In this document: positions 8,698 to 18,704 of the stretch, piece by piece
Numbering within the stretch: the first letter of the stretch is position 1
How the letters are laid out: each line of letters starts with the position of its first letter
NCBI RefSeq assembly: GCF_009649785.1
Contig: NZ_WJOK01000006.1
Location: forward strand, 62,001-126,000
DNA from: Agrobacterium tumefaciens
Lineage (GTDB): Bacteria > Pseudomonadota > Alphaproteobacteria > Rhizobiales > Rhizobiaceae
Reading direction: 5' to 3'
DNA length: 64,000 nt
Notes under the pieces: generated by a model
Told to the model about the DNA's origin: nothing
Database searches by the model: none
Seen by the model: only the letters and a program-made list of their open reading frames with translations
Made by a program: the position numbers and the translations under genes

Positions 8698-9870
8698 TTA
8701 CTTGGCGGCGGCAAGGCCCGGATCGCCCTGTTTTTCGAAAGTCTGGACTTCCTTGTTGTAATAATTGCCGTCATCGCCCTTGGAGACTTCGCGCAGGTAG
8801 ATGTTCTGCGTGATGTGACGGCTCTGCGGATCGATGCTGACAGGGCCGCGCGGGCTTGTCCAGGAAAGACCCTTCACCGCCTCGACAGCCTTTTCCGCAT
8901 CCTGTTTGCCGCCGGTCGCCTCGATCATCTTGGTGATGACATACATGCCGTCAAACGCGCCGACTGCGGGGAAGGACAGTTCCTTCTGATTGCCAATGGC
9001 CTTGGTTGCGGCCTCCACGAAGTTCTTGTTTTCGGGTGAATCGTGGGAGACGGCATAGTGGAAGGTAGTCTGCATGCCGAGCGCTGCTTCGCCAAGGGCC
9101 GGCAGATCCGATTCCTGTGTAAGATCGCCCGGCGCGAAAAGCTTGATGCCTGATGATTTCAGGCCGTTGTCGTTGAAGGCCTTCACGAAGCCGAGCGTCG
9201 TCGGGCCGGAGGGCAGGAAGGCGAAGACGCCTTGTGCGCCGGAATCCTTCACGCGCTGCATGATGGGGCTGAAATCATTGGTGGAAAGCGGCATGCGAAT
9301 GCTTTCCACAACTTCGCCGCCAGCGGCGGTGAAGGCTGCCTTGAAGGCGTTCTCCGCGTCAACGCCCGGGCCGTAATCGCTGACCAGCGAAATAACCTTC
9401 TTGACGCCGCCATCGAAAGCCACCTTGGCGATGGGCGTGGATGTCTGCCATGTCGTGAACGAGGTGCGCACCACGTAGGGGCTTTTGGTAACGATGGCCG
9501 ATGTGGCCGCATTCATGATGACCATGGGCACATTGCCTTGTTTCAGCAGTGGCGTAACCGCCATGGCGTCGGGCGTAAAATAGAAGCCCGCGAGATATTG
9601 CACGCCTTCCTTTACAACCAGCTCCTGCGCCAGCGCCTTGGATTGCGCCGGATCGGCCTGCGGCACATCGCGGTAGACGACTTCGACAGTGTCATTGCCC
9701 ACCTTGTTGCCGTGAAGCGAAAACCAGGCGTCTATGCCGGCCTTGAAGTTCTTGCCCTGCAGCGCGAAGGGGCCGGAGAACGGGCCGACCACGCCGACCT
9801 TGATCGTCTCGGCATAGGCAACCGAACTGAAGCAGATGGCCGCGATTGCGGCGGTGATCCGTAATTTCAT
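8698..9870 (-). CDS. pcaM: Periplasmic binding protein, LivK type (probable protocatechuate-binding PcaM)
   Basis: This 390-residue protein has a clear signal peptide (MKLRITAAIAAICFSSVAYA, cleavage near residue 20) followed by IKVGVVGPFSGPFA, the standard opening of type I periplasmic binding proteins of the branched-chain-amino-acid family. Further motifs are YLAGFYFTPDAMAVTPLL and SLVSDYGPGVDAENAF. GGAGGAAATC precedes the ATG. It heads the importer operon. A perfect PcaQ-type box lies about 100 bases upstream, which is why protocatechuate is proposed as ligand. Benzoate-type aromatics are common ligands in this binding-protein family, so a related aromatic acid is the main alternative. Confidence 0.82.
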   Translation of the reverse strand: MKLRITAAIAAICFSSVAYAETIKVGVVGPFSGPFALQGKNFKAGIDAWFSLHGNKVGNDTVEVVYRDVPQADPAQSKALAQELVVKEGVQYLAGFYFTPDAMAVTPLLKQGNVPMVIMNAATSAIVTKSPYVVRTSFTTWQTSTPIAKVAFDGGVKKVISLVSDYGPGVDAENAFKAAFTAAGGEVVESIRMPLSTNDFSPIMQRVKDSGAQGVFAFLPSGPTTLGFVKAFNDNGLKSSGIKLFAPGDLTQESDLPALGEAALGMQTTFHYAVSHDSPENKNFVEAATKAIGNQKELSFPAVGAFDGMYVITKMIEATGGKQDAEKAVEAVKGLSWTSPRGPVSIDPQSRHITQNIYLREVSKGDDGNYYNKEVQTFEKQGDPGLAAAK

Positions 9871-10249
9871 GATTTCCTCCCAATTGATCCGTGGCTCCCT
9901 CCACCGATCCAGCCAGTCAAACTGGTAAGTGCGATGGCCAAAGTAAAATGAAAAAAAGGGGGCAATAAATAACCTGATGGTTATGGATCGCCGCCTTATC
10001 CGGTTCTGCCCGATATTGGATCATACAATAGGGATAGTCTGGCGATTCTCAATTGCCGCAGCCGCTGCAGCCATCACGAATGGTCCCGTTTCAGCATGCT
10101 GCTTCCAAATGTCGCCGTTATGAAAAATGCCCTGCGCCACGGGGCCGGAAAATGACGATAATATGCGCGTAATCCCGGTGCCTTAACCAGTTCTAAGGGG
10201 ATTGCCCGTAGTCTCCCGAAGCATATTTTGAATTTCATTTGGTGTCTTG
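9871..10249. other. Intergenic region upstream of the importer operon
   Basis: The 379-base gap contains no convincing gene. It contains the PcaQ-type box at 9969-9984 and an A-rich run at 9945-9960 between the box and the binding-protein gene. The right part up to the small gene at 10250 shows no clear promoter or repeat that I can defend. Confidence 0.6.
9969..9984. promoter_or_regulatory. Perfect PcaQ-type box upstream of the LivK-type operon
   Basis: ATAACC-TGAT-GGTTAT is a perfect interrupted palindrome matching the ATAACC-N4-GGTTA motif described for the LysR-type regulator PcaQ in Sinorhizobium. It lies 99 bases upstream of the binding-protein ATG, a normal distance for a LysR activator site. 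A near-identical box (30760-30775) lies between pcaD and pcaQ in this window. Confidence 0.75.
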
Positions 10250-10621
10250 ATGGGCGAATACCAGAATAAAGCCGTTGATCTTATGCGGAATCGCGTTGGC
10301 GACAGTATACTCAACAACAAGATCGAGCGCCGCGAAGCTTTTCTCCGCAAGGCGCTGGCGCTGTATCACGTCATGGGCGGCGAGGCGGATGGCATGCGCG
10401 CCGCGGTGGAAGATGTTGTGCACCTGCCGAAGCCGAGCGTCGATGTCGCTGTTGGCGACGTGATGCATGAACTGGCAGCAATCGGTCACGTCGCCGATCT
10501 CGATATTATTCAGGCCGGATATAACAAACTTGATGCCGCCAATCTGCATATTTTGAGCAAGGGCAAGCGGCTTTTGCAGAAGCAGCAGGAAAAGAAGCTT
10601 GCCGCCACGGCTGAGAAGTAA
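10250..10621 (+). CDS. Small hypothetical protein, charged and helical
   Basis: This is a 123-residue protein that I do not recognise. The plus strand is favoured because its codons have the strong G/C third-position bias of neighbouring genes, whereas the equally open minus frame does not. It is rich in charged residues and predicted helix (NKIERREAFLRKALALYHVM near residues 24-43), and the C-terminus is lysine/glutamine-rich (KGKRLLQKQQEKKL). There is no signal peptide or membrane segment. TTG at 10247 precedes the ATG at 10250; neither has a good ribosome site. It stands alone between the importer promoter and a palindromic repeat, so neighbours say nothing about its job. Confidence 0.55.
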   Translation: MGEYQNKAVDLMRNRVGDSILNNKIERREAFLRKALALYHVMGGEADGMRAAVEDVVHLPKPSVDVAVGDVMHELAAIGHVADLDIIQAGYNKLDAANLHILSKGKRLLQKQQEKKLAATAEK

Positions 10622-10670
10622 GCCGTACAAAGGGCAACTGAGGGTGATGACAAAGCTCCCTCACACCCGG

Positions 10671-10757
10671 CGTCATCCCTGGGATTGTCCCAAGGATCCA
10701 ATCACGTCCAACTAGACCAAGACGTTGCAGCTGCTCCGGACAAGCCCAAGCATGACG
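10671..10757. repeat. Palindromic intergenic repeat, about 87 bases
   Basis: Terminal arms 10671-10690 and 10738-10757 are inverted copies matching at 17 of 20 positions; a second inner inverted pair (ACGTC near 10704, GACGT near 10721) lies inside. The arms contain CGTCAT at the ends and TTGTCC inward, a composition seen in rhizobial palindromic MITE-like elements. It sits between the small unknown gene and the 3' end of the M14 peptidase gene. Confidence 0.6.
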
Positions 10758-10793
10758 GACGAGGGCTTCGGGACTTCGCCATCATTCTGAAGC

Positions 10794-10809
10794 CCCCAAT
10801 CGGGGGCGC
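10794..10809 (-). terminator. Hairpin after the M14 peptidase gene
   Basis: GCCCCC at 10794-10799 and GGGGGC at 10804-10809 pair perfectly around a four-base loop, eight bases past the peptidase stop on the minus strand. It is followed by TTC and no long T-run, so it is a plausible but not classical terminator for the operon that runs leftward from 17808. Confidence 0.5.
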
Positions 10810-10816
10810 TTCGAAA

Positions 10817-12550
10817 TCAGGCAACGTCCGCGACGAAAATATCCTGCCAGGCGTCGTAAGCGGAAAGAACCGTTTCCATCTGCGCCGTGTGGCCGGTGAT
10901 GAAGTCATCGCCGTAGATCGTCTCATCAGGATATTCGGTAATCAGCGTCATCGGCACTGTGTGGCGGTCGTCGATGGACGACAGGCACGGGAAACCGTTG
11001 ATGATGCGGAAACCGGTTTCACCGGCGTGAATCTCGTAAAGCGCGATCTGGCGGTTGTTGTAATCCAGCAGGCCCGGAATGGCGCCGAGATGGCGGGTAA
11101 CCCGGTCGAGCAGGGCTTCCGCCTGCTTTTCCCAATCCGCATGGTGGCGGATGATCAGGAAAAAGCCCTTCGGCAGCGTCCACATGGCGAAATTGCGCGG
11201 CACATAACCGGAAAGCGGACGGGTCCATTCGTGCGAGGGATAACCGTGCAGGTTCACATGCAGGCTCGCGCCGCTCATCTCCTGCGCGCTGAAACGGATT
11301 GCCTTCTCGTTGAGATGGACGCCCGAATTTTCCCGCGTGCGATATTCGAGATCGTCGCCGAGCGCCGTGTACCGCGCCGCATGGTGCATGTGGCGTGGAT
11401 TGTCGGCGCGCAGCCGCTGGTGCAGGGCATAACCATCGGGGTTTTCCAGCGGCGAAATGGTGAAATGCGCGCCCTGTCTTTCCGCAAGTTTGCGGGCGGC
11501 GCGGACGGCGCCAACGATGCCGGTGGTTTCATTGGGATGCTGGCCGCCGCTGATCATCACGGCGGCATCGCTGCCCGCGACATAACGGGCGGCAAGAACG
11601 CGGCCCGACCGCGAGCGGGCCTCGAACGCCTCGCCGCCGATCTCGGCAAGCATACGCGCGATCTGAGACGCCGCCACCGGTTCGCGGGCCTCGTCGATCC
11701 GCTGTTCGCCGCCATCCAGGAAAGTGGTGGTGAGTGCACGGGTCTCGATACGGACCGAAACGTCGCCGTTGCTTTTAACGACTTCCGGAACGATCTGGCC
11801 GGGTTTCAGGCCCCGGTCGCCCAGCGGCCGGCCGGATTTCTTCTGGAAGAATTCCAGGAGGGAGAAATAGAAATCCTCGTGCAGCGCTTCACGCAGGCTG
11901 ATCACCTCGTCCCCGACCGGCAGCGCCATGTCTTCGGACGGGTGCGTGACGTGAATGTTCAATTCCTCGAAATAGGGTTCCTCATCGCCCCAGCCGTGGT
12001 TGGCGAAGGCATTGATTGCCGCTTCGAAAAGCTGCTCGTAATCCGTCTCCAGCCGCTCGCCCGTAGCGTCACCGGCCGGACGGAACCAGCCGGTTGGCGA
12101 GACATTGGTTTCGCCGACGATATCGGTATGAACCCGGTTGGGAGCGAGAACCTTCAGGGTTTCCTTCTTGCCGTTGCGGCTCAGCGTAACGTCATAATGA
12201 AGGGCGTCGTCGTCGCGGGCGATAAAATCGATCTTCGCGTCGCCGGCTAGTGCCGCCAGCGGATAGGCCTCCAGCCGGAAACGATTGGCGGGTGCATTGG
12301 CGTGCACCGGGTAATGCACCTCGATGGCATCGACGCCACCAAGATTGATCTCTTCCAGAAAGGTGAAGAGAAGCGGTTTGTAGGCGCTGCGGATGCGGGC
12401 ACTGACGCCTTTTTTCTTCAGCCTTTCTTCGGCCTCGCGGCGGCTTTTGGCGTCATCGAACGTCCATGCCTCGAAGGACTGGCCGGGCGCGGAGTTGGCG
12501 AGAAGCACATCCAGAGTACGCTTGAAGGTCTGGTCGAAAATCTGGCTCAT
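10817..12550 (-). CDS. M14-family zinc carboxypeptidase, cytosolic, in a peptide-importer operon
   Basis: The protein has 577 residues. The peptidase domain is C-terminal: GGQHPNETTG near residue 325 supplies the H-x-x-E zinc ligands, HVNLHGYPSHEW near residue 430 supplies the third histidine region, and TEYPDET near residue 540 contains a candidate catalytic glutamate. The N-terminal 300 residues are not recognised and may form a beta-rich accessory domain (RFRLEAYPLAALAGDAKIDF). There is no signal peptide, so it probably acts on imported peptides in the cytosol. The ATG at 12550 has AAGGTG upstream; a GTG at 12559 overlaps the permease stop as GTGA and is an alternative. It is the last gene of the dpp-like operon, suggesting imported C-terminally modified peptides or conjugates as substrate. 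Confidence 0.8.
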   Translation of the reverse strand: MSQIFDQTFKRTLDVLLANSAPGQSFEAWTFDDAKSRREAEERLKKKGVSARIRSAYKPLLFTFLEEINLGGVDAIEVHYPVHANAPANRFRLEAYPLAALAGDAKIDFIARDDDALHYDVTLSRNGKKETLKVLAPNRVHTDIVGETNVSPTGWFRPAGDATGERLETDYEQLFEAAINAFANHGWGDEEPYFEELNIHVTHPSEDMALPVGDEVISLREALHEDFYFSLLEFFQKKSGRPLGDRGLKPGQIVPEVVKSNGDVSVRIETRALTTTFLDGGEQRIDEAREPVAASQIARMLAEIGGEAFEARSRSGRVLAARYVAGSDAAVMISGGQHPNETTGIVGAVRAARKLAERQGAHFTISPLENPDGYALHQRLRADNPRHMHHAARYTALGDDLEYRTRENSGVHLNEKAIRFSAQEMSGASLHVNLHGYPSHEWTRPLSGYVPRNFAMWTLPKGFFLIIRHHADWEKQAEALLDRVTRHLGAIPGLLDYNNRQIALYEIHAGETGFRIINGFPCLSSIDDRHTVPMTLITEYPDETIYGDDFITGHTAQMETVLSAYDAWQDIFVADVA

Positions 12551-12555
12551 CACGA

Positions 12556-13404
12556 TCACCTTGAGGTTCTGCCGGTGGGGTCGAGGCTGTCGCGCAGCCA
12601 GTCACCGAGAAGGTTGAGGCCAAGCACGGTCAGAAGGATGGCAAGACCGGGGAAGACGCTGACCCACCATGCCGTTTGCAGATAGGTGCGGCCATCCGCC
12701 AGCATGCCGCCCCAGCTCGGAATGGTCGGATCGACACCGAGGCCGAGGAAGGTGAGGCTGCTTTCCAGCAGGATGTTGTTGGCGACGTTGAGCGTCATCA
12801 GCACGATGACCGGGCCGATCAGGTTCGGCAGAAGGTGCTGGAGAATGATGCGCCAGTCCTTCACGCCAATGGCGCGGGCGGACAGGATGAATTCCCGTTC
12901 GCGCAGCGTCAGCACCGAGCCGCGCACCAGACGGGCATATTGTACCCATTGCGAGACGATCAGGAGGATGATGGTGTTGGTGAGGCTGCCGCCAACAATT
13001 GCGATGAAGGTGATGGCCAAGAGAATGAAGGGCATGGCGAGCTGGATATCGGCAAAGCGCATGACCAGCATGTCCCAGAAGCCGCGATAATAACCGGCGA
13101 CCAGGCCGACGATCACGCCGAAGACCACGGCCCCGATGACCGAGGTGAAACCGACGAGCAGCGAAATCTTGCCGCCGGCCACGACACGGGCCAGTACGTC
13201 ACGGCCGAGCGGATCGGTGCCGAGCGGATGGGCGGCGCTAGTGAAGGGCTTGGCAAGGCGCGCCATCAGGTCGATCTTTTCGGCACCGCCCGGAAACAGC
13301 ACGTCGGAAAGAAGAACGGCAAGGCAGATGACGACGGTAAGTAGGGCGCCGAGGATGAATTCGAGATTGTTGAAGCGCGACAGGCGCGAGGTTTTGGCAG
13401 CCAT
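12556..13404 (-). CDS. Peptide/nickel-type ABC transporter permease, DppC family
   Basis: This is a 282-residue membrane protein with about six hydrophobic helices. Motifs include HPLGTDPLGRDVLARVV near residue 58, typical of DppC/OppC, and the permease signature region EREFILSARAIGVKDWRIILQHLLPN near residues 168-193. The ATG at 13404 has GGAG nine bases upstream; a TTG at 13410 is a less likely start. It follows the DppB gene closely. Substrate cannot be read from the permease; the M14 peptidase partner suggests peptides or peptide-like compounds. Confidence 0.87.
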   Translation of the reverse strand: MAAKTSRLSRFNNLEFILGALLTVVICLAVLLSDVLFPGGAEKIDLMARLAKPFTSAAHPLGTDPLGRDVLARVVAGGKISLLVGFTSVIGAVVFGVIVGLVAGYYRGFWDMLVMRFADIQLAMPFILLAITFIAIVGGSLTNTIILLIVSQWVQYARLVRGSVLTLREREFILSARAIGVKDWRIILQHLLPNLIGPVIVLMTLNVANNILLESSLTFLGLGVDPTIPSWGGMLADGRTYLQTAWWVSVFPGLAILLTVLGLNLLGDWLRDSLDPTGRTSR

Positions 13405-13410
13405 CGTCAA

Positions 13411-14334
13411 TTACTCCGTGCGGATGCGCGGATCGACCAGCCCGTAGGCGATATCGACCAGAAGGTTGATGCCGACGATCATCAGCGACAGCACGGTGAT
13501 GACGGCCTGAAGCACGGGATAGTCGCGCGCGCCCACCGCATCGAAGGCGAGCGTGCCGAGACCCGGCCAGTTGAAGACGCGCTCGATGACGACGATGCCG
13601 CCGAGAAGTCCGCCGAATTGCAGGCCGAAATAGGTAATCAGCGGAATGGCGCAGTTACGCAGCGCATGCTTGTAAAGCACCTTGTTTTCGCTGAGGCCCT
13701 TGGCGCGCGCCACCATGACATATTGCGAGCGCAGCGTATCGAGCATGGCCGTGCGCACCAGGCGGACATTGGTAGCCGTCAGGATAACGCCCATGGTGAC
13801 CGATGGCATGATGTAGCTTGCAAAGCCGCCCATGCCGCTTGGCGGCAGCCAGCCGAGCGTGATGGAGAAAAGCAGCACCAGCATGGTGGCCAGCCAGAAA
13901 TTGGGGAATGACAGGCCGACGAGCGAGAAGATACGGATCACCTGATCGGCCGTCTTGCCGCGCGAGGTCGCGGCCTTGATGCCGAGCGGAATGGAAAGCG
14001 CAATCGACACCGCCATGGAGATGAAGGCGAGAAGCAGCGTGGCGGGCAGGGCATCGGCGATGAGCCGCGATACCGGCGTGCTGCCAGTGAAGCTGCGGCC
14101 GAAATCGAGCGTAACCAGGCCTTTCAGGAAGCTGAAATATTGCACGAAGAACGGCCGGTCGGTTCCAAGCGCCGCACGAATGCGCGCCAGATCGTCTTCC
14201 GTCATGCTGCCGCCGCCCTGGAACATGGTGACAGCCGGATCGCCCGTCAGGCGAATGGCGAAGGAAACGAGAAGGGTGATGGCGATGACGACGAAAATCG
14301 CCTGCAGCAATCGCTTGATGAGGAAACCGGCCAC
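13411..14334 (-). CDS. Peptide/nickel-type ABC transporter permease, DppB family
   Basis: This 307-residue integral membrane protein begins MAGFLIKRLLQAIFVVIAI (an N-terminal helix typical of DppB), has RAALGTDRPFFVQYFSF near residue 53, and contains the permease loop RSQYVMVARAKGLSENKVLYKHALRN near residues 198-223. The start is GTG at 14334 with AAGG seven bases upstream. It lies after the binding-protein gene with a 76-base spacer carrying a hairpin. Normal length for the family. Confidence 0.87.
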   Translation of the reverse strand: MAGFLIKRLLQAIFVVIAITLLVSFAIRLTGDPAVTMFQGGGSMTEDDLARIRAALGTDRPFFVQYFSFLKGLVTLDFGRSFTGSTPVSRLIADALPATLLLAFISMAVSIALSIPLGIKAATSRGKTADQVIRIFSLVGLSFPNFWLATMLVLLFSITLGWLPPSGMGGFASYIMPSVTMGVILTATNVRLVRTAMLDTLRSQYVMVARAKGLSENKVLYKHALRNCAIPLITYFGLQFGGLLGGIVVIERVFNWPGLGTLAFDAVGARDYPVLQAVITVLSLMIVGINLLVDIAYGLVDPRIRTE

Positions 14335-14360
14335 GTTTTTTACCTTGAAGAGAGACCCGA

Positions 14361-14386
14361 CCTTGCCCGCGGGATGGCGGGCAAGG
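14361..14386 (-). terminator. Hairpin between peptide-binding protein and DppB permease
   Basis: CCTTGCCCGC (14361-14370) and GCGGGCAAGG (14377-14386) are perfect ten-base inverted arms with a six-base loop. It follows the binding-protein stop by 24 bases. No T-run follows it on the transcribed strand, so it fits the stabilising or attenuating stem often found after binding-protein genes within ABC operons. Confidence 0.6.
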
Positions 14387-14410
14387 CGCTTTTAGGGAGG
14401 ATAAGCCTGA

Positions 14411-15946
14411 TTATTCGACGGTGACGTCGGTCAGCTTCAGGCGGTTATCCGGCGGTGCCACGAAACCCTTGACCCGCTTGTTGATGCCGTAAATGGCATT
14501 GGTGTTGTAAAGCGGAATTTCCAGCGCGCGCTCGGCGGCATAGGCGCCGACTTGCTTGAGGATCTTTTCGCGCTCGGCTCGGTCAGTCAGCGGGCGCTGC
14601 GATTCCAGCAGCTTGTCCAGCTTCTCGTCCTTGTCGTAAGGATTCCACTTTTCACCCGAGTGGTACATGGAATAGGCCGTGTTGTCGTAATCGAAGGTCC
14701 AGCCGCCCCATTTCTGCTGGAACATCGCGCCGGTCTTGCCCTGCGGGATGATGTCGTTCAGGAGCACGTTGGTCTCATAGGGCTTGATGGTGGCGGTGAT
14801 GCCGACCATGGACAGATAGCTGGAGATGACCTGCGCGACTTCGTTCATCGTCGCATCGTTGCCTCTGATATCGATCTGCAGTGCCGCACCTGGCTTGACG
14901 CCGGCTTCCGCGAGCAGCTTCTTTGCGCCTTCCGGATCATAAGGCAGCGGCTTCAGATCGGCGTCGTAACCGAAGGACAGCGCGCTCTGGAAGCTGGCGA
15001 TTTCCGAGGCCTGACCGGCAAGGATCGACTTGACGATCGTGCCGCGATCAACGGCCATGATGATGGCCCTGCGCACCTTGGGATCAGCGGTGATGCCGTC
15101 ACGAGTGTTGAAACGCAGCGCATCCACCGTCGGGCCTGGAACGCTGACGATCTCCAGCTTGGAATCGCCTTCGATGACCGGGATCATGCCAATCGGGATG
15201 GTGGGCGGAATGACGAGATCGACGCGGCCGGCCTGCAATTCGGCAACTGCGGTCGCCGGCTCGGCGATGAAGCGGAATTCCAGTTCGGAGAGCTTTGGTG
15301 CGCCGCCCCAGTAATCCGGGTTGGCTTCCAGCTTGATGTTGGTCTTCGGCGCATAGGAGACGAATTTGAACGCGCCGGTGCCGACCGGGTTGAGGTTGAA
15401 GTTGTCCTCACCCTTTTCCTGAATGTATTTCGGCGGTACGATCATGCCGCCATAACCGGCAAGCTTGGTCAGAAGCACCGGATCGGGCGCCTTGAGCTTC
15501 ATGTCGACGGTATAGTCGTCGATGACGTCGACGCTTTCGATGGCGACATAGTTGGAGCGCTGCGGGCCCTTGGCACCCTGTTCGCCGAGAAGGCGCTCGA
15601 AGGTGAACTTGACGGCGGCGGCGTTGAAGGGCTCGCCATTATGGAACTTGACGTTCTGGCGCAGCTTGAAGCGGATGCGCTTGCCTTCATCCAGCTCTTC
15701 CCAGGATTCGGCAAGGCCGGGCACGAGTTTCAGGTCCGGACCGCGATAGGTCAGGCCATCAAAGATGTTGGTGGCGACAGCTGCCCATTGCACCAGGAAG
15801 GTGTCGATCGGATCCCAGCTGCCGGGGTCCTGCGGGCTGGAAATGGTCATCTTGCCGGCGGCGAAAGCCGGCGCTGCGGTGAAGGCCGTGCCGGCCAGCG
15901 CAAGCGCGACGAACGTTGCCGTCATCCCCTTTTTGATTTTTGTCAT
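14411..15946 (-). CDS. Peptide/solute-binding protein, SBP_bac_5 (DppA/OppA-like)
   Basis: This is a 511-residue periplasmic protein. The N-terminus MTKIKKGMTATFVALALAG with AAPAFAAG is a signal peptide cut near residue 29. The family motif is seen at AESWEELDEGKRIRFKLRQN and VKFHNGEPFNAAAVKFTFERL (residues 82-125), where the clamp for the peptide N-terminus lies. GAGGAACAGG precedes the ATG. It follows the fused ATPase gene with a 41-base gap. The family binds di- and oligopeptides, nickel, heme and sugars; the cytosolic M14 peptidase at the operon end argues for peptides or peptide conjugates. Confidence 0.87.
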   Translation of the reverse strand: MTKIKKGMTATFVALALAGTAFTAAPAFAAGKMTISSPQDPGSWDPIDTFLVQWAAVATNIFDGLTYRGPDLKLVPGLAESWEELDEGKRIRFKLRQNVKFHNGEPFNAAAVKFTFERLLGEQGAKGPQRSNYVAIESVDVIDDYTVDMKLKAPDPVLLTKLAGYGGMIVPPKYIQEKGEDNFNLNPVGTGAFKFVSYAPKTNIKLEANPDYWGGAPKLSELEFRFIAEPATAVAELQAGRVDLVIPPTIPIGMIPVIEGDSKLEIVSVPGPTVDALRFNTRDGITADPKVRRAIIMAVDRGTIVKSILAGQASEIASFQSALSFGYDADLKPLPYDPEGAKKLLAEAGVKPGAALQIDIRGNDATMNEVAQVISSYLSMVGITATIKPYETNVLLNDIIPQGKTGAMFQQKWGGWTFDYDNTAYSMYHSGEKWNPYDKDEKLDKLLESQRPLTDRAEREKILKQVGAYAAERALEIPLYNTNAIYGINKRVKGFVAPPDNRLKLTDVTVE

Positions 15947-15987
15947 CTACCTGTTCCTCTTCAGATGGTTACGGTTTTGGTTATTGT

Positions 15988-17808
<1,821 letters not shown>

Positions 17809-18330
17809 ATCAGCGTCTCCGGCTTGGCATGCGCGGCAATGCCGGCGCGGCCATCTGAAATAGTGAGGGGGCAAGGGCGTGGGGCAGGCGCGCGGGATGA
17901 AACGCTGTGCCGGAGGATGGGAGTGTCAAAAGAAAGCGCATGGCGTTTCAGGCGCGATGTAGATTGGCTGCTGCCGGTCGATACGGGAATTGCGACCTGG
18001 TCGAAGTGCTACGGGCGACCTCACCGGTGCCGGTAAAATGCCTGGTACCAGTCTCAGAATCGATGATGCGCATGAACTTGTATTCCCCACCCCTTGTTTT
18101 ACAAAAAAGCTAACAAAACAGGACAATCATGTCCATAGTGTTGAACAATTTTTGTATACTGCTCTACAAATACGCAAGTGCATTTATTTTGGGCGCGGGT
18201 GTGCCGAAGGGCCGGACCCCGATTAAGGGATGTTTTTAGTCTGTATTGAGGATGTATCGATTTCAGTGGTTGCGGGTGCCGCTGCCCGTGATACAGGCCG
18301 GACGAAGACCATTGAAAAAGGATACCGGGT
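17809..18330. other. Divergent intergenic region between dpp-like operon and ABM monooxygenase
   Basis: These 522 bases have no convincing gene. They include the ten-base palindrome CTGGTACCAG at 18042-18051, and an AT-rich segment at 18095-18190 containing TTGTATACTG, which could hold promoters for both divergent genes. I could not define -35/-10 boxes with confidence. Confidence 0.5.
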
Positions 18331-18624
18331 ATGACGAATAGAACGGTTGCGGTCAGGCTATCCGGCTTCCTGCGTTGCGCATCGGTGCAGGATGTCCAAC
18401 TTGTAGAAAGCCATCTACCCGATCACATTCGCCTGACCAGAGCGGAGCCGGGCTGTATTTCCTTTGAGGTATCGCAGACCGAAGACCCCCTGATCTGGAG
18501 GGTGGAAGAGCTTTTTGTGGACCGCGCTGCTTTCGATTTTCATCAGCAGCGCACGCGCGCATCTAAGTGGTTTGTTGCCACCTCCGCCATTCCACGGGAC
18601 TATGAGATAGTGACGCTGGCGTAA
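18331..18624 (+). CDS. Antibiotic-biosynthesis-monooxygenase (ABM) fold small protein, quinol monooxygenase-like
   Basis: This 97-residue protein has the ABM ferredoxin-like fold: AVRLSGFLRC as first strand, then a helix, then TRAEPGCISFEVSQ with the typical 'EPGC-xx-F/Y-x-V' motif near residue 37, and a final helix with H-Q-x-R (FHQQRTRASKWF). Such proteins include YgiN quinol monooxygenase and many enzymes of unknown substrate. AAGGA lies upstream of the ATG. A good bidirectional terminator follows the stop. It is transcribed toward quiC1, which reads the other way. Its link to aromatic catabolism is only by position. Confidence 0.78.
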   Translation: MTNRTVAVRLSGFLRCASVQDVQLVESHLPDHIRLTRAEPGCISFEVSQTEDPLIWRVEELFVDRAAFDFHQQRTRASKWFVATSAIPRDYEIVTLA

Positions 18625-18630
18625 ATAAAG

Positions 18631-18677
18631 ACAGGCCGCAGCGGCATTCCTGCCGGCTGCGGCCTGTTTGGATTTTT
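18631..18677. terminator. Bidirectional Rho-independent terminator
   Basis: Arms 18631-18646 and 18651-18667 pair strongly (ACAGGCCGCAGCGGCA with a one-base bulge). On the plus strand TTTGGATTTTT follows; on the minus strand TCTTTATTT follows. It separates the converging ABM and quiC1 genes and can serve both. Confidence 0.78.
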
Positions 18678-18704
18678 GGAGCACCAGTGGACTGGTGTCT
18701 GCGC

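Noticed and set aside
10235..10630. 131-codon minus-strand frame opposite the small hypothetical gene
   Set aside because: Third-codon-position G/C bias favours the plus strand frame at 10250-10621; both cannot be real.
18042..18051. CTGGTACCAG as a further copy of the TetR-type motif
   Set aside because: It shares only the GTACCAG part with the 26805 site and is a separate simple palindrome; the flanking bases do not match.
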